Shown: positions 1-8,796, counted from the stretch's first letter. The stretch is DNA of 33,730 nucleotides from Sulfitobacter sp. (GCA_024637305.1 JAGXFI010000037.1:1-33730), one strand, 5' to 3'. Program-made: numbers and translations. Notes: generated by a model not told the origin, from the sequence alone.

Positions 1-2279
1 AGATCATTCTGACGCAGCGCCTCTTCGGCATCGTTCATCGCATCACCGGCCCGGTCAAGCGCATCGCGCGCCGCATCGCCTTCGGGGGTGCCCTGTCCGG
101 GCAAGCGTCCCGCCTGACGGTTTAACTCATCGCGCAACGCCTGCTGCCTGTCAGCAAGGCTTTGGGCGTCGCCCTCACGGTCGCTGCCGTTCTGTTGCCC
201 ACGCTGGCCGCTTTCGCCGTCCTGACCTTCGCGGTCCTGGCCTTGTCCCTGCCCTTGCCCCTCATGGCTTTGGCCGCGACCCTGACCCCCATTGCGCCCC
301 TCGTTGCCCTGGCTTTCACCGGCCTGAGCGCCGGGATTGAACTGCTCTTGCAGATCACGAAACGCCTGATCGCTCAGGCCCTGCTGATCGCGAAGCGTTT
401 CGGACAGGTCTTCCATCGCTTGCTCGCCGGGGCTTTGGCCGCCCTGACCCTGCTGGCCTTCGGTGACCTGCATGTTCTCCATCATCTCCTGAAGCTCGCG
501 CAGCGCCTGTTCGGCCTCGGCCATCCGGCCTTGTTCCATTAATTCCTGTATGCGATCCATCATGCGTTGCAGATCGTCCTGCGTCATTTGCATGGTTTCG
601 CCTTGCTGCTGACCCTGCTGGCCATCCTGATTCTGGGCTTGCTGGCGCTGCAACTGCTGCATGTATTCGTCGGTCGCGCGGCGCAATTCCTGCATCAGCT
701 CCGCGATTTCCGCATCAGTGGCTCCGTTCTTCATCGCTTCGTTCAGGCGGTCCTGTGCGCGGCGCATACGCTCCAGCGCATCAGCCAGATCGCCTTCTTC
801 AAGCTCGATCGCCAGATCCCACATGCGCTGCGCCAAAGCATCCTGGGTTTCGACATCGAGACCATAGCGGGCATGCATCTCAAGCTTGCCGATAAGCCCG
901 CGCAGCCGCAGCGCAGAGGTTTGCGAGCGGAACAGATCATCAGGCAGATATGCCACGGCCCGCAGAATCTGCGCGGCATCCGCTGCATTGCCCCGCGACC
1001 ACAACAGATCACGGCGCATCTCTATCACCGCCGCGGCGACCGGATCGAAAAAGCGGCGTCCGGGCAATGTCATCGCGACCGGCTCTGCAATGGCCTGCTG
1101 TTCAGCTGCGTCCAGTACGGTCAGGGTAATCGTAACAGGCAAGTTTGCCCAAGGATGCTGGGAAAAGTCGTCGATCAGGTTCTCCTCGAACACCGCACGA
1201 TCACCGGCAATAGGCATCGGCAAGGGTACGACGACTTCAGGCCGGTAATCAGGCTCAACGGTCAGACCGTAGCGGCGGTCGACGGACGCCAGATCAAGGT
1301 CTATGCGCGCCTCGCCTGCCTCAACGCCATAGTCGTCGCTTGCTGCGAAGGGCAAACGCATCTCCCCCATGGCCGCGACATCGGGCAAACCCAGCACCGC
1401 GACTTCCGGTGCCTCGTCAGCCCTGACCGAAACATCCCAGCTTTCGCCGCCAGGGCCCTCGACCGCAATAACGCCGCCTTGCAAGACCTTGAAATCCTGC
1501 GCGACCGTGGCGTCCGCCGGCGCATCAGCGGCGCGGCCAGACACGGTTTCCGTAATTTGCAACGCACCGACTTCGCCATAAAGCCGCATCGTGATCAGCG
1601 TGCCGAAAGGCAGTTCAAGCGGCCCACCCTTCAGATCGTTGAGGTACAGCGTCGGCAAGCCAGTATAGCGCGGCGCTTCGGCCCAGCCTTCCCAGACCGG
1701 ACCACCCGCCAACTCGGATCCTCCCGATCCCATCTCCGTGACGGACCCCACACGCCAAATAGAGCCGAACAAAAGCGCAATTCCGAACGCAAGGATGGCG
1801 ACATAACGCAGTGCAAAGGGATCGCGGCTGGCCACTCGCAAATCCGCAGGAACAGCTTGGGCCGCCGCCGCGCGCTCTGCCATCCGGCGCTTGTGGGCGC
1901 GCCAGACAACCGTGGATGCGGCATCGCCTGTGCCAATCGCCTGATCGTCATGCAGCGCACTGATTGGCCGTCCCGGCATGCTGGCGTCCAGCCGCGCCAA
2001 AGCCTCCGCACGGGAAGGCAGTCGAAACCGCCTAAACCCATAGAAAATAGCCCAGATCGCGGCACCGGCGGTGATCACCACACCTGCCCAAACGCCTTCG
2101 ACCGGCAAGGTTTCGTGCAGTCCCAGCATCAGCATCGCAAGTGTGAGCAGACACACTGTCATCAGCGGCCACAGGCTGCGCACGACGGCTTCGGCCAGCA
2201 TCCCCGCCCAGGTCAGGCGCAGCGGCCATCGCAGGCCCGTCATCACGCGATGCAGATCCTTGGGGGTGAATGTGGCCAT
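1..2279 (-). CDS. TIGR02302/DUF4175 family membrane protein, C-terminus cut by window edge
   Basis: The frame is open from an ATG at 2279 to the window edge (759 codons visible, no stop). It starts MATFTPKDLH behind a good Shine-Dalgarno (TGAGGAG, about 7 nt upstream). Near the N-terminus are hydrophobic segments at about residues 30-48, 60-78 and 160-180. A long periplasmic-type region follows. From about residue 540 the protein becomes helical and very rich in Gln, Glu, Met and Gly, with a low-complexity GQGQGQ-type stretch near residue 690. This architecture, directly downstream of lysA, matches the TIGR02302 (DUF4175) family of Rhodobacterales and Rhizobiales, whose function is unknown. 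It lies 34 bp after lysA on the same strand and is probably the last gene of the argH-lysA operon. The C-terminal end is not visible. The family call is firm; any role (envelope, perhaps cell wall because of lysA) is inference. Confidence 0.88.
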   Translation of the reverse strand, partial: MATFTPKDLHRVMTGLRWPLRLTWAGMLAEAVVRSLWPLMTVCLLTLAMLMLGLHETLPVEGVWAGVVITAGAAIWAIFYGFRRFRLPSRAEALARLDASMPGRPISALHDDQAIGTGDAASTVVWRAHKRRMAERAAAAQAVPADLRVASRDPFALRYVAILAFGIALLFGSIWRVGSVTEMGSGGSELAGGPVWEGWAEAPRYTGLPTLYLNDLKGGPLELPFGTLITMRLYGEVGALQITETVSGRAADAPADATVAQDFKVLQGGVIAVEGPGGESWDVSVRADEAPEVAVLGLPDVAAMGEMRLPFAASDDYGVEAGEARIDLDLASVDRRYGLTVEPDYRPEVVVPLPMPIAGDRAVFEENLIDDFSQHPWANLPVTITLTVLDAAEQQAIAEPVAMTLPGRRFFDPVAAAVIEMRRDLLWSRGNAADAAQILRAVAYLPDDLFRSQTSALRLRGLIGKLEMHARYGLDVETQDALAQRMWDLAIELEEGDLADALERMRRAQDRLNEAMKNGATDAEIAELMQELRRATDEYMQQLQRQQAQNQDGQQGQQQGETMQMTQDDLQRMMDRIQELMEQGRMAEAEQALRELQEMMENMQVTEGQQGQGGQSPGEQAMEDLSETLRDQQGLSDQAFRDLQEQFNPGAQAGESQGNEGRNGGQGRGQSHEGQGQGQGQDREGQDGESGQRGQQNGSDREGDAQSLADRQQALRDELNRQAGRLPGQGTPEGDAARDALDRAGDAMNDAEEALRQND

Positions 2280-2313
2280 CAGCAATCTCCTCAGGCCCGG
2301 ACGCGACGCGCGC

Positions 2314-3579
2314 TCAAAGCCACTCTGGTATGGTATCGCGATTTATCATTTCGTCAAAGGTCGGGCGTCGGCGGATAACCGCGAATTGATCGCCGTGAAC
2401 CAGAACCTCTGGGATCAATGGTCGGGAGTTATATTCGCTCGCCATCACGGCCCCGTAAGCACCCGCGCTGCGGAAGGCCACCAGATCGCCCGCGGCAAGC
2501 GGCGGCATCAAACGCTGCCTGGCAAAGGTATCACCAGTTTCGCAGACCGGTCCGACGATGTCATAGAGCTGCTTTTCAGCACCGGCATCGGGCTCCAGGA
2601 CCGGCACGATGTCATGGTGGGCATCATACATCGCCGGGCGGATCAGATCGTTCATCGCCCCGTCAAGAATGAGAAAATCGCGCCCTTCACCGGATTTGAC
2701 GTAAATCACCTCGCTCACCATCAGGCCCGCGTTCCCCGCGATCAAGCGCCCCGGCTCGATCTCGATCTCGCAGCCCAGATGGCCCAGCGTGCGCTTGACC
2801 ATGGCACCGTAATCCGTCGGCAGCGGCGGGGCCGTGTTGGTGCGCTCATAAGGGATGCCGAGCCCGCCGCCCAGGTCCAGACGTGTGATCTCGTGTCCGT
2901 CGGCGCGCAAAACCTCACACAGATCGGCAACTTTCAAATAGGCTTGCTCGAACGGGGCAAGGTCGGTCAACTGGCTGCCGATATGCACGTCAATCCCGAT
3001 GACCTTCAGGCCCGGCAGGTCCGCAGCCAGCCGGTAAACCTCGCGCGCGCGGGCAATCGGTATACCGAACTTGTTTTCAGATTTGCCGGTCGCGATCTTG
3101 GCGTGGGTCTTGGCGTCCACATCGGGGTTCACCCGGATGGTGACCGGGGCCACCTGCCCCAGCTCCCGCGCCACGCGGTCCAGCACGATCATCTCCGGCT
3201 CGCTCTCGACGTTGAACTGTCGAATGCCGCCTTCCAGCGCCAGCCGTATTTCGTCCGCGGTCTTGCCCACGCCGGAAAACACGATCCGTTCACCCGGCAC
3301 GCCTGCGGCCTTGGCGCGCAGGTATTCGCCGCCCGAAACCACGTCCATGCCCGCACCCGCCTGCGCCAGCGTGCGCAGCACCGCCTGATTGGAATTCGCT
3401 TTCATCGCATAGCAGACCAGATGGTCCATCCCCTCAAGCGCATCATCGAAGGCGCGGAAATGACGCAGCAGCGTAGCGGTGGAATAGACGTAGAAAGGGG
3501 TTCCGACAGCCGCTGCGATCTCTGATACAGGCACATCTTCGGCAAACAGTGCGCCGTTTCGGTATAGGAAATGATCCAT
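2314..3579 (-). CDS. lysA: Diaminopimelate decarboxylase
   Basis: Cytoplasmic PLP enzyme that decarboxylates meso-diaminopimelate to L-lysine, the last step of lysine synthesis. The 421-residue product has the fold III decarboxylase order: the PLP-lysine motif YAMKANSN with Lys60, an HIGSQ motif in the barrel, GGGLGIPY for phosphate binding, and the C-terminal GPVCETGD element with the active-site Cys supplied across the dimer. The length is normal for LysA. The ATG at 3579 (MDHFLYRNG) was chosen because family homology begins there, although the frame is open further upstream. The Shine-Dalgarno is weak (AAAAGAA). The gene sits 41 bp downstream of the DUF2834 gene and 34 bp upstream of the TIGR02302 gene, all on the minus strand, so co-transcription is likely. 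Diaminopimelate is also a peptidoglycan precursor, so this gene sets the balance between lysine and cell wall. Confidence 0.97.
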   Translation of the reverse strand: MDHFLYRNGALFAEDVPVSEIAAAVGTPFYVYSTATLLRHFRAFDDALEGMDHLVCYAMKANSNQAVLRTLAQAGAGMDVVSGGEYLRAKAAGVPGERIVFSGVGKTADEIRLALEGGIRQFNVESEPEMIVLDRVARELGQVAPVTIRVNPDVDAKTHAKIATGKSENKFGIPIARAREVYRLAADLPGLKVIGIDVHIGSQLTDLAPFEQAYLKVADLCEVLRADGHEITRLDLGGGLGIPYERTNTAPPLPTDYGAMVKRTLGHLGCEIEIEPGRLIAGNAGLMVSEVIYVKSGEGRDFLILDGAMNDLIRPAMYDAHHDIVPVLEPDAGAEKQLYDIVGPVCETGDTFARQRLMPPLAAGDLVAFRSAGAYGAVMASEYNSRPLIPEVLVHGDQFAVIRRRPTFDEMINRDTIPEWL

Positions 3580-3620
3580 GTTTCTTTTGGCCCAGATTAT
3601 CCCCGCCGGAATCTCCGACG

Positions 3621-3938
3621 CTACTTTACAGGCGCAGACCGCAAGAAGAGATAGAACGGCAGGCCACAACTGATCCCAATACAGAACGTCAGGGGAAGTG
3701 CAACAAGCGCGATCCAGTTGCGCCTGACTGCGACCTCGGCCAGAATCCACACCGTCAGCGCGATCGCGGCGATTGTCAGATCCCACACCAACCCGCTGGA
3801 GGCCGCATTGGCATGCCATGCGTCGACCATGCCCATCAGGTCCAGCCCGTTTGCGGCGAACCACTGCACGAAATAATACATCGGATGAATCGCACCCCAG
3901 ATGGCGAGGCCCAGATAAACCATTCGCAACGGCGACAT
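3621..3938 (-). CDS. DUF2834-type small integral membrane protein
   Basis: A 105-residue protein starting MSPLRMVYLGLAIWG at 3938, preceded by a strong ribosome-binding site (AGAAGGAAG). It shows three to four hydrophobic segments (about residues 5-25, 45-65 and 72-95) and the pattern of short polytopic proteins of the DUF2834 family: an aromatic-rich IHPMYYFVQW stretch, then a WDLTIAAIALTVWILAE helix and a basic loop. No catalytic motif is visible and the family has no known function. An upstream in-frame Met exists, but it would overlap the preceding lipoprotein gene, which ends 1 bp before this start. The gene is translationally packed into the argH-lysA operon. The family name rests on pattern memory and is less certain than the existence of the gene. 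Confidence 0.78.
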   Translation of the reverse strand: MSPLRMVYLGLAIWGAIHPMYYFVQWFAANGLDLMGMVDAWHANAASSGLVWDLTIAAIALTVWILAEVAVRRNWIALVALPLTFCIGISCGLPFYLFLRSAPVK

Positions 3939-3939
3939 C

Positions 3940-4125
3940 TCAGAGCTTCCTTCTGACGCCAACATTGACGTAGCCGCCAATATGCAGGCCCGGCTCATAA
4001 TTGCTTGGAACCTGCTTCGTCTCGGAACGCCCGGTCATGCCCGTTTCAGGCTTATTGGCACCGCAAGACGCAAGTATCGCGCAGGCAACCAGACTAATAC
4101 CCCTCAACCACCACACAGGATTCAT
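3940..4125 (-). CDS. Small lipoprotein (61 aa) with C-terminal GLHIGG motif
   Basis: Sixty-one residues with a type II signal: a hydrophobic stretch followed by the lipobox LASC (Cys21), so about 41 mature residues would be anchored by acylated Cys. The Ser at +2 after Cys is absent (Gly follows), and there is no Asp at +2, so outer-membrane sorting is plausible. The start ATG overlaps the stop of the upstream lipoprotein gene in an ATGA joint (4122-4125). The stop lies 1 bp before the DUF2834 start. The tail PGLHIGGYVNVG resembles [11 protein letters not shown] in the 57-residue lipoprotein two genes upstream, which suggests an old duplication. No function can be assigned from sequence. Confidence 0.8.
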   Translation of the reverse strand: MNPVWWLRGISLVACAILASCGANKPETGMTGRSETKQVPSNYEPGLHIGGYVNVGVRRKL

Positions 4126-4247
4126 CGCGAAGGTCCGTTGGTGCGGATGTAGCTCTCAAGCGCCGCTTCCCCGCCGGGTGATACGGGACCGCACGACGCA
4201 ACGACAAAGAGGAAGCAACCAATCAAAAGCACTTTGCATTCAGCCAT
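4122..4247 (-). CDS. Very small lipoprotein (41 aa)
   Basis: A 41-residue open frame starting MAECKVLLIG at 4247. It has a hydrophobic core and the lipobox VASC (Cys19), giving a mature peptide of only about 23 residues (CGPVSPGGEAALESYIRTNG, then a few more). The start lies 1 bp after the stop of the preceding lipoprotein gene, and the 3' end overlaps the next gene as ATGA. Such tight joints on both sides support real translation despite the size. The frame stays open upstream, but a longer product would put non-signal sequence before the lipobox, so the short start is preferred. Function unknown. Confidence 0.65.
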   Translation of the reverse strand: MAECKVLLIGCFLFVVASCGPVSPGGEAALESYIRTNGPSR

Positions 4248-4248
4248 C

Positions 4249-4422
4249 TCAAAACTCCCATAAAAGTGAAAGCGGACCCTGAGTAAGCCCGAGAACCCCA
4301 CCGACATGTGCACCGGAATCGGACAACGTTACAGTTCCTGCGGCCTGTGGCTTGACCGGTTCGCCGTCGACGCCGCAACCGGCGATGAGAAGTGACACGA
4401 TGAGCACCGTCAGTCGCTTCAT
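4249..4422 (-). CDS. LptM/YifL/LppL-like small lipoprotein (57 aa)
   Basis: The product starts [10 protein letters not shown], whose ATG overlaps the argH stop as ATGA (4419-4422). It has a signal with lipobox LIAGC (Cys16), immediately followed by [11 protein letters not shown] Cys-Gly-x-x-Gly-x-Pro-x-x-Pro pattern right after the acylated Cys is what I know from the LptM (YifL, LppL) lipoproteins. Those are often encoded beside lysA or dapF, and E. coli LptM helps mature the LptD lipopolysaccharide exporter. The location between argH and lysA fits. Unlike short LptM proteins, this one has a tail with [11 protein letters not shown], which recurs in the 61-residue lipoprotein nearby. A start at 4440 is possible but would lie inside argH. 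The LptM assignment is a motif-plus-context inference. Confidence 0.72.
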   Translation of the reverse strand: MKRLTVLIVSLLIAGCGVDGEPVKPQAAGTVTLSDSGAHVGGVLGLTQGPLSLLWEF

Positions 4423-5810
4423 CCGAGGCGTTCCTTCCATAAGGCGACCTGCGCGCGTACCTGCGCCGGTGCGGTTCCTCCATATGATGTACGTGAGTTG
4501 ACCGAGTTTTCCACCCCAAGCACGTCGAACACGTCCTGCGTGATCGCGTCATGCGCGGTTTGCATCTGCTCCAGCGTCAGGTCCGGCAAGTCGCAACCGT
4601 TCTTTTCGGCCAGCGCCACAAGGCTTCCGGTGATGTGGTGCGCCTCGCGGAACGGCAGCCCCAGCACCCGCACCAGCCAGTCGGCCAAATCGGTCGCCGT
4701 GGAAAAACCGCTGCCCGCCGCCGCCGCCAGATTTTCCTTTTGTCCAGACATATCGCGCACCATGCCTTCCATCGCAGCAAGGGCGAGCATCAGGTTGTCG
4801 GCGGCGTCGAACACCTGTTCCTTGTCTTCCTGCATGTCCTTTGAATAGGCCAGCGGTAGACCCTTCATCACCATCATCAGCGCAACGTTGGCTCCGAATA
4901 TGCGACCCACCTTGGCGCGGATCAGCTCGGCCGCATCCGGGTTTTTCTTTTGCGGCATGATGCTTGACCCGGTCGAGAAACGGTCCGACAGCGCTACGAA
5001 CCGGAACTGCGCGGACGACCAGATCACCAATTCTTCCGCGAAACGGCTCAGGTGCATTGCGCAGATGCTGGCGGCACCCAGGAATTCCAACGCGAAGTCG
5101 CGGTCGCTCACCGCATCCAGGCTGTTTGCGGCAGGGCGGTCAAAACCCAACGACGCTGCCGTGGCATGGCGGTCGATGGGAAAGGACGTACCGGCCAGCG
5201 CCGCGGCACCCAGCGGGCTTTCGTTCATCCTCAGCCGCGCATCGCGGACCCGGGAAAGATCGCGGCCGAACATCTCGACGTAAGCCATCATGTGATGCCC
5301 CCAAGTCACCGGCTGGGCCGTCTGCAGATGGGTGAATCCCGGCATGACCCAATCCGCACCGGCCTCAGCCTGCCCCAGAAGTGCCCGCATCAGGGCCATC
5401 AGACCCGCTTGGGTTGCGTCCAGCTGGTCCCGAACCCAAAGCTTGAAATCGGTCGCCACCTGGTCGTTGCGCGACCGCGCCGTGTGCAGGCGTCCTGCCG
5501 GTTCGCCAATCAGCGTGCTAAGTCGCGCTTCGACATTCATGTGGATGTCTTCCAGCGCAGTCGAAAACTCGAATGATCCGCTGTCGATCTCTGACAAGAT
5601 TGTGAGCAGGCCTTCCCGTATCGTCTGTGCGTCGCTATCACTTATGATGCCTGTGGCGGCCAACATGGCGGCATGGGCACGCGATCCGGCTATATCCTGT
5701 GCGGCCATACGCTTGTCAAAACCGATCGAGGCATTGATCGCCTCCATGATAGCGTCCGGCCCTGCGGCGAAACGGCCACCCCACATCTTGTTCGAAGTCT
5801 TGTCTGTCAT
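4419..5810 (-). CDS. argH: Argininosuccinate lyase
   Basis: Cytoplasmic homotetrameric enzyme that splits argininosuccinate into arginine and fumarate, the last step of arginine synthesis. The 463-residue protein begins [14 protein letters not shown], typical of the family. It carries [13 protein letters not shown] (residues 109-121), the helical core with [16 protein letters not shown] (about 158-173), and the fumarase/aspartase-superfamily signature [12 protein letters not shown] at 281-292, which includes the catalytic Ser. Length is normal and no motif is broken. It is the first gene of the minus-strand operon, and its stop overlaps the next start. Only 23 bp separate it from the divergent thioredoxin gene, so the two promoters must overlap each other or lie in coding DNA. 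Arginine from this enzyme is also a substrate for the cyanophycin synthetase encoded about 10 kb away. Confidence 0.98.
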   Translation of the reverse strand: MTDKTSNKMWGGRFAAGPDAIMEAINASIGFDKRMAAQDIAGSRAHAAMLAATGIISDSDAQTIREGLLTILSEIDSGSFEFSTALEDIHMNVEARLSTLIGEPAGRLHTARSRNDQVATDFKLWVRDQLDATQAGLMALMRALLGQAEAGADWVMPGFTHLQTAQPVTWGHHMMAYVEMFGRDLSRVRDARLRMNESPLGAAALAGTSFPIDRHATAASLGFDRPAANSLDAVSDRDFALEFLGAASICAMHLSRFAEELVIWSSAQFRFVALSDRFSTGSSIMPQKKNPDAAELIRAKVGRIFGANVALMMVMKGLPLAYSKDMQEDKEQVFDAADNLMLALAAMEGMVRDMSGQKENLAAAAGSGFSTATDLADWLVRVLGLPFREAHHITGSLVALAEKNGCDLPDLTLEQMQTAHDAITQDVFDVLGVENSVNSRTSYGGTAPAQVRAQVALWKERLG

Positions 5811-5833
5811 CTGCCCATTCCCCGGAGGGACCC

Positions 5834-6403
5834 ATGAAGAAAATTATACTCGCCCTCGTCTATACGGCACTTTGCTTGGGCGCAAACCCTGCCCTTGCCG
5901 ATGCCGGCGAAGATATCCTGTTGCTGCGGGACGGAGACATGAAAAAACTGGTGGTGCACGAAAGTCCGCAGTCTACATCGACCGCCGCGTTCATGCTGGA
6001 AGACGACGGAGGGGAAACGACGCTGGAGGCCTACCGGGGCAAATACGTGCTGCTCAATTTCTGGGCGACGTGGTGCGCACCCTGCCGAACCGAAATGCCG
6101 CATCTGTCTGCGCTGCAAAAGGACTTCGGCGGCGAGAAATTCGAAGTCCTCACCCTTGCGACGGGACGCAATTCGGCCGAAGGGATCAAGCGTTTTTTCG
6201 CGGAAGTAGGCATTGACAACCTGCCCCGGCATCAAGACCCGCGCAAGGCGCTGGCCTCGCAGATGGGGATCGCCGCCATTCCAGTGACTGTCTTGATCGA
6301 TCCGCAGGGCCGCGAAATAGCCCGGCTTCAGGGTGATGCCGATTGGAATAGCGCCAGCGCCCGCGCCATCATAAAAACGCTCATCGAAGACGCAGAAAGC
6401 TGA
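5834..6403 (+). CDS. TlpA-type exported thioredoxin
   Basis: A 189-residue protein with a signal peptide or uncleaved anchor (about residues 1-23, ending ANPALAD) and a thioredoxin fold of the TlpA/ResA branch. Visible features are the redox motif WCAPC (Cys81, Cys84) in [17 protein letters not shown], and a cis-proline loop [14 protein letters not shown] about 75 residues later. Such proteins act in the periplasm as reductants, for example for cytochrome c or copper-site maturation. The substrate cannot be told from sequence. The start at 5834 follows a strong GGAGGGACCC ribosome-binding site. The gene is divergent to argH across 23 bp, an arrangement often seen in Roseobacters. Confidence 0.92.
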   Translation: MKKIILALVYTALCLGANPALADAGEDILLLRDGDMKKLVVHESPQSTSTAAFMLEDDGGETTLEAYRGKYVLLNFWATWCAPCRTEMPHLSALQKDFGGEKFEVLTLATGRNSAEGIKRFFAEVGIDNLPRHQDPRKALASQMGIAAIPVTVLIDPQGREIARLQGDADWNSASARAIIKTLIEDAES

Positions 6404-6480
6404 TCTGTTAGCTGTTTTTCATGCAACCTTCTGGCGGCGCTCAGCGTTTAATGACGTATTAGAAGAAAAGTCGCCTGAAA

Positions 6481-7596
6481 ATGCCTCAAGACTCTGAGCC
6501 TCCGATTGTCCGGCCCCATAGCTGGGCATTGATTGCGCTTGCCTTGCTGGGCCTCATGGCCGCTCTCGTGCTGATGCGGTCCTTTCTGATGCCGGTTTTC
6601 CTAGCATTTCTTCTGGCACTGACCTTCTCACCAATTCGACGGATATTGCAAAGGCGTGGTATCGCCCCGGCGGTGACGTCGGCGGGGCTGGTCCTTGGAT
6701 TATTTGTCGTGCTGGGCCTGCTGATCCTCACGCTGGCGGGACCGGTGCAGGAATACTCCCGAAACAGCGCCCAGATCGCTTTTGATATCGAACGCAAATT
6801 GCTCGGCCTGTCCAAAGCGATGGAGCAGGTTTCCGACGCCAGCGACCGTGTCGAGAAAATCGCGGGTCAGGGCGATGACAACGCGGAAAAGGTCATTGTC
6901 GAAGGACCGGGCATCTTGAGCCGCATTGCGATGTCCACGCCCCTCATTGCGGCGCAGGGCATTTTCACCATGGTCTTGCTGTTTTTCATCACCGCCTCCG
7001 GCGACATGTTCTATGCCAAGCTGGTCGAAGCCAGCCCGACATTCCGCGACAAGCGCAACGCCATCGCCATGACCCGCGATATCGAGCGGCGGATCAGCCG
7101 CTATTTTCTGACGATCGCCTCGATCAATGCCGGGCTCGGGGTTGCCATCGGACTGACGCTGTGGCTGCTGGGGATGCCCAATCCGCTTCTCTTCGGGGTT
7201 CTGGCATTTCTGCTGAACTTCATTCCTTATCTGGGGGCGCTGGCGGGTGTGGCCGCGACCTTTGCCATTGGCTTGGTAAGCTTTGATACCGTCGGGCAAG
7301 CCGCCCTTGTAGCCGGAGCCTATTTTGCGCTGACCAGCATCGAGGGCCAGCTCGTCACGCCTTATGCCATAGGTCGCCGGTTAAGCCTCAATCCGGTGAT
7401 CGTATTTCTGGCTGTCGCCTTCTGGGGTTGGGCGTGGTCATTCATCGGCATGTTCATCGCGGTGCCGTTGCTGATCGTGACGATGGTCATCGCTGAGAAT
7501 GTGGATGGCCTGCGCAATTTCGCGATTTTCCTGTCCGGTGACCGTGATCCACCCGAACGGGATCCCGACCCGGAGCCTGCCAAAGCCGAAGTCTGA
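6481..7596 (+). CDS. AI-2E family transporter (PerM/TqsA-type permease)
   Basis: A 371-residue polytopic inner-membrane protein. Two N-terminal helices (about 15-35 and 37-52) are followed by another at about 65-90, then a soluble segment, and later a C-terminal block of helices. That block contains NPLLFGVLAFLLNFIPYLG and EGQLVTPYAIGRRLSLNP, the two most conserved stretches of the AI-2E/UPF0118 family. The C-terminus is charged and proline-rich. Members export varied small molecules or ions; the name from autoinducer-2 does not establish the substrate. The ribosome-binding site is only purine-rich (AGAAGAAAAG). The gene follows the thioredoxin gene after 77 bp and ends 9 bp before the convergent Hint-domain gene. 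Confidence 0.92.
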   Translation: MPQDSEPPIVRPHSWALIALALLGLMAALVLMRSFLMPVFLAFLLALTFSPIRRILQRRGIAPAVTSAGLVLGLFVVLGLLILTLAGPVQEYSRNSAQIAFDIERKLLGLSKAMEQVSDASDRVEKIAGQGDDNAEKVIVEGPGILSRIAMSTPLIAAQGIFTMVLLFFITASGDMFYAKLVEASPTFRDKRNAIAMTRDIERRISRYFLTIASINAGLGVAIGLTLWLLGMPNPLLFGVLAFLLNFIPYLGALAGVAATFAIGLVSFDTVGQAALVAGAYFALTSIEGQLVTPYAIGRRLSLNPVIVFLAVAFWGWAWSFIGMFIAVPLLIVTMVIAENVDGLRNFAIFLSGDRDPPERDPDPEPAKAEV

Positions 7597-7605
7597 CCTG
7601 CGCCG

Positions 7606-8676
7606 TCAGGCGGCATGCGCCAATATGGCCGCCTCGGAGGTCGACAGGGTGCGGCGCGCAAAGCTGCCGTACGTGTGCGGATCAAACTCCAACTCCGGGT
7701 AGTCGGCCAGCAGCCGCGCGCGGTCGGTTTCGCTCAATGTGCTCAGCTCTGCCGATGCGGGATGGAAGCTTTCGGTTTCGACGCCATTGGCCCAGACGAT
7801 CTGGTGACGTTCGAGCAGGATGTGCACATAAGTGACCTCGCGCAACCTGGCGTCCACCGTAATCGTGCTGCCGTTGATGAGATCCTTCGCCGCGACAAGG
7901 ACTTCGTCGGTGTTAAACAGGCTGCGCGCGGCGGCTCCCTTGATCAAAAGACGGTGTTCGGGCGAAACCAGCAGATCCGCATCCGGTCGCAGTCCTTGAA
8001 GGGCTCCTGCGTTGATCCGCACAGGGCGCAACTGCGGCATCGCAAAAAGACGTGCGCCGCTCATCCGCCGCCGGCCTGTCCACTGCAGCGCCTGTGCGCC
8101 GCTATCCTTGGTCTGGATCATGTCCCCTTCACGAAGGTCCGAGACATCTCGCAGACCTTTCGGCGTCAGGATACGGGTGCCGGGGGTAAAACAGATCACC
8201 CCGCCTTCACGGCGGGTCGCGCTATTGGTTGCTGAGCCAAGTGTATGATGCACGATCCAAAGGTCGGCATTTCGGGGCGGTATATCATTCAGAAACATCA
8301 GCAGAGGTTGCGCACCGCGCCCCATTTCGATCAGCGTGACGGTGTAGCTTTTGCCGCCGTCCGTCACCACGAAACTGTTGTCCATCAACGGAGTATCATG
8401 AGCCGATTGCAGTTTTCGGCGCGCGATCGCGGGGTCGACCTCAAGGGCGGCACCCACCAGTCGATGCACCATCTTTGCCGCGCGCTTGCGCAGTTTCTCT
8501 GCCCCGTCCGCCTCATCCAGTCGCAGGATATCCGCCGGACCATCCACGCGGATGGCATCCCCCCGCCACGCCCATGCCGCCCCGACCATCAGGTTCTGCA
8601 CAGGTGCGGCGTCCAAGCCGTCGATTTCCGTTTGCGACCAAGAGATGACGAACGTGCCACGAAAGCCCGTTCCCAT
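7606..8676 (-). CDS. Hint (Hedgehog/intein) domain-containing protein
   Basis: A 356-residue protein with no signal peptide. The first 160 residues have no motif I recognise. From residue 162 a Hint_2-type module begins with Cys in GGVICFTPGTRILTPKG, followed by LREGDMIQT and, about 50 residues later, VSPEHRLLI. These correspond to the intein block A nucleophile and the block B-like His loop. The last roughly 75 residues contain VTYVHILLERHQIVWANGVETESFHPA, typical of bacterial Hint_2 proteins. This family is abundant in Rhodobacterales and often sits in secreted or adhesin-like proteins, but no partner or RTX repeats are visible here. Self-cleavage between residues 161 and 162 is a prediction only. 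It is convergent with the permease gene (9 bp). Confidence 0.88.
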   Translation of the reverse strand: MGTGFRGTFVISWSQTEIDGLDAAPVQNLMVGAAWAWRGDAIRVDGPADILRLDEADGAEKLRKRAAKMVHRLVGAALEVDPAIARRKLQSAHDTPLMDNSFVVTDGGKSYTVTLIEMGRGAQPLLMFLNDIPPRNADLWIVHHTLGSATNSATRREGGVICFTPGTRILTPKGLRDVSDLREGDMIQTKDSGAQALQWTGRRRMSGARLFAMPQLRPVRINAGALQGLRPDADLLVSPEHRLLIKGAAARSLFNTDEVLVAAKDLINGSTITVDARLREVTYVHILLERHQIVWANGVETESFHPASAELSTLSETDRARLLADYPELEFDPHTYGSFARRTLSTSEAAILAHAA

Positions 8677-8757
8677 ATCTGCCCACTGCCTCTGTTCGTT
8701 TTTTTATATTGAGATGATCCTAGCAAAGGCGATTCGTTGTGGAAAGGGGGAAATATT

Positions 8758-8773
8758 CATGCTTCGCAGCATG
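8758..8773. repeat. Short inverted repeat CATGCT-TCGC-AGCATG
   Basis: A perfect 6-bp stem with a 4-nt loop lies between the LpxR-like gene and the Hint gene, 24 bp downstream of the former (both minus strand). On the minus strand it is followed by GAATATTTCC, which is not a proper U-tract. It could be a weak terminator or processing hairpin for the LpxR-like gene. Confidence 0.3.
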
Positions 8774-8796
8774 TTGCAATTTGACCTTAAGGTGGC

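Noticed and set aside
567..2378. Long plus-strand open frame (about 600 codons) antisense to the TIGR02302 gene
   Set aside because: Its translation is Arg/His/Gln-rich without domain motifs; the minus strand gives a typical membrane protein with start and ribosome-binding site.
2071..3525. 484-codon plus-strand frame over lysA
   Set aside because: Shadow of the highly biased lysA codons; no ribosome-binding site or domain.
8758..8773. Hairpin as a definite terminator for the LpxR-like gene
   Set aside because: Six-bp stem without a U-tract; listed only as a low-confidence repeat.
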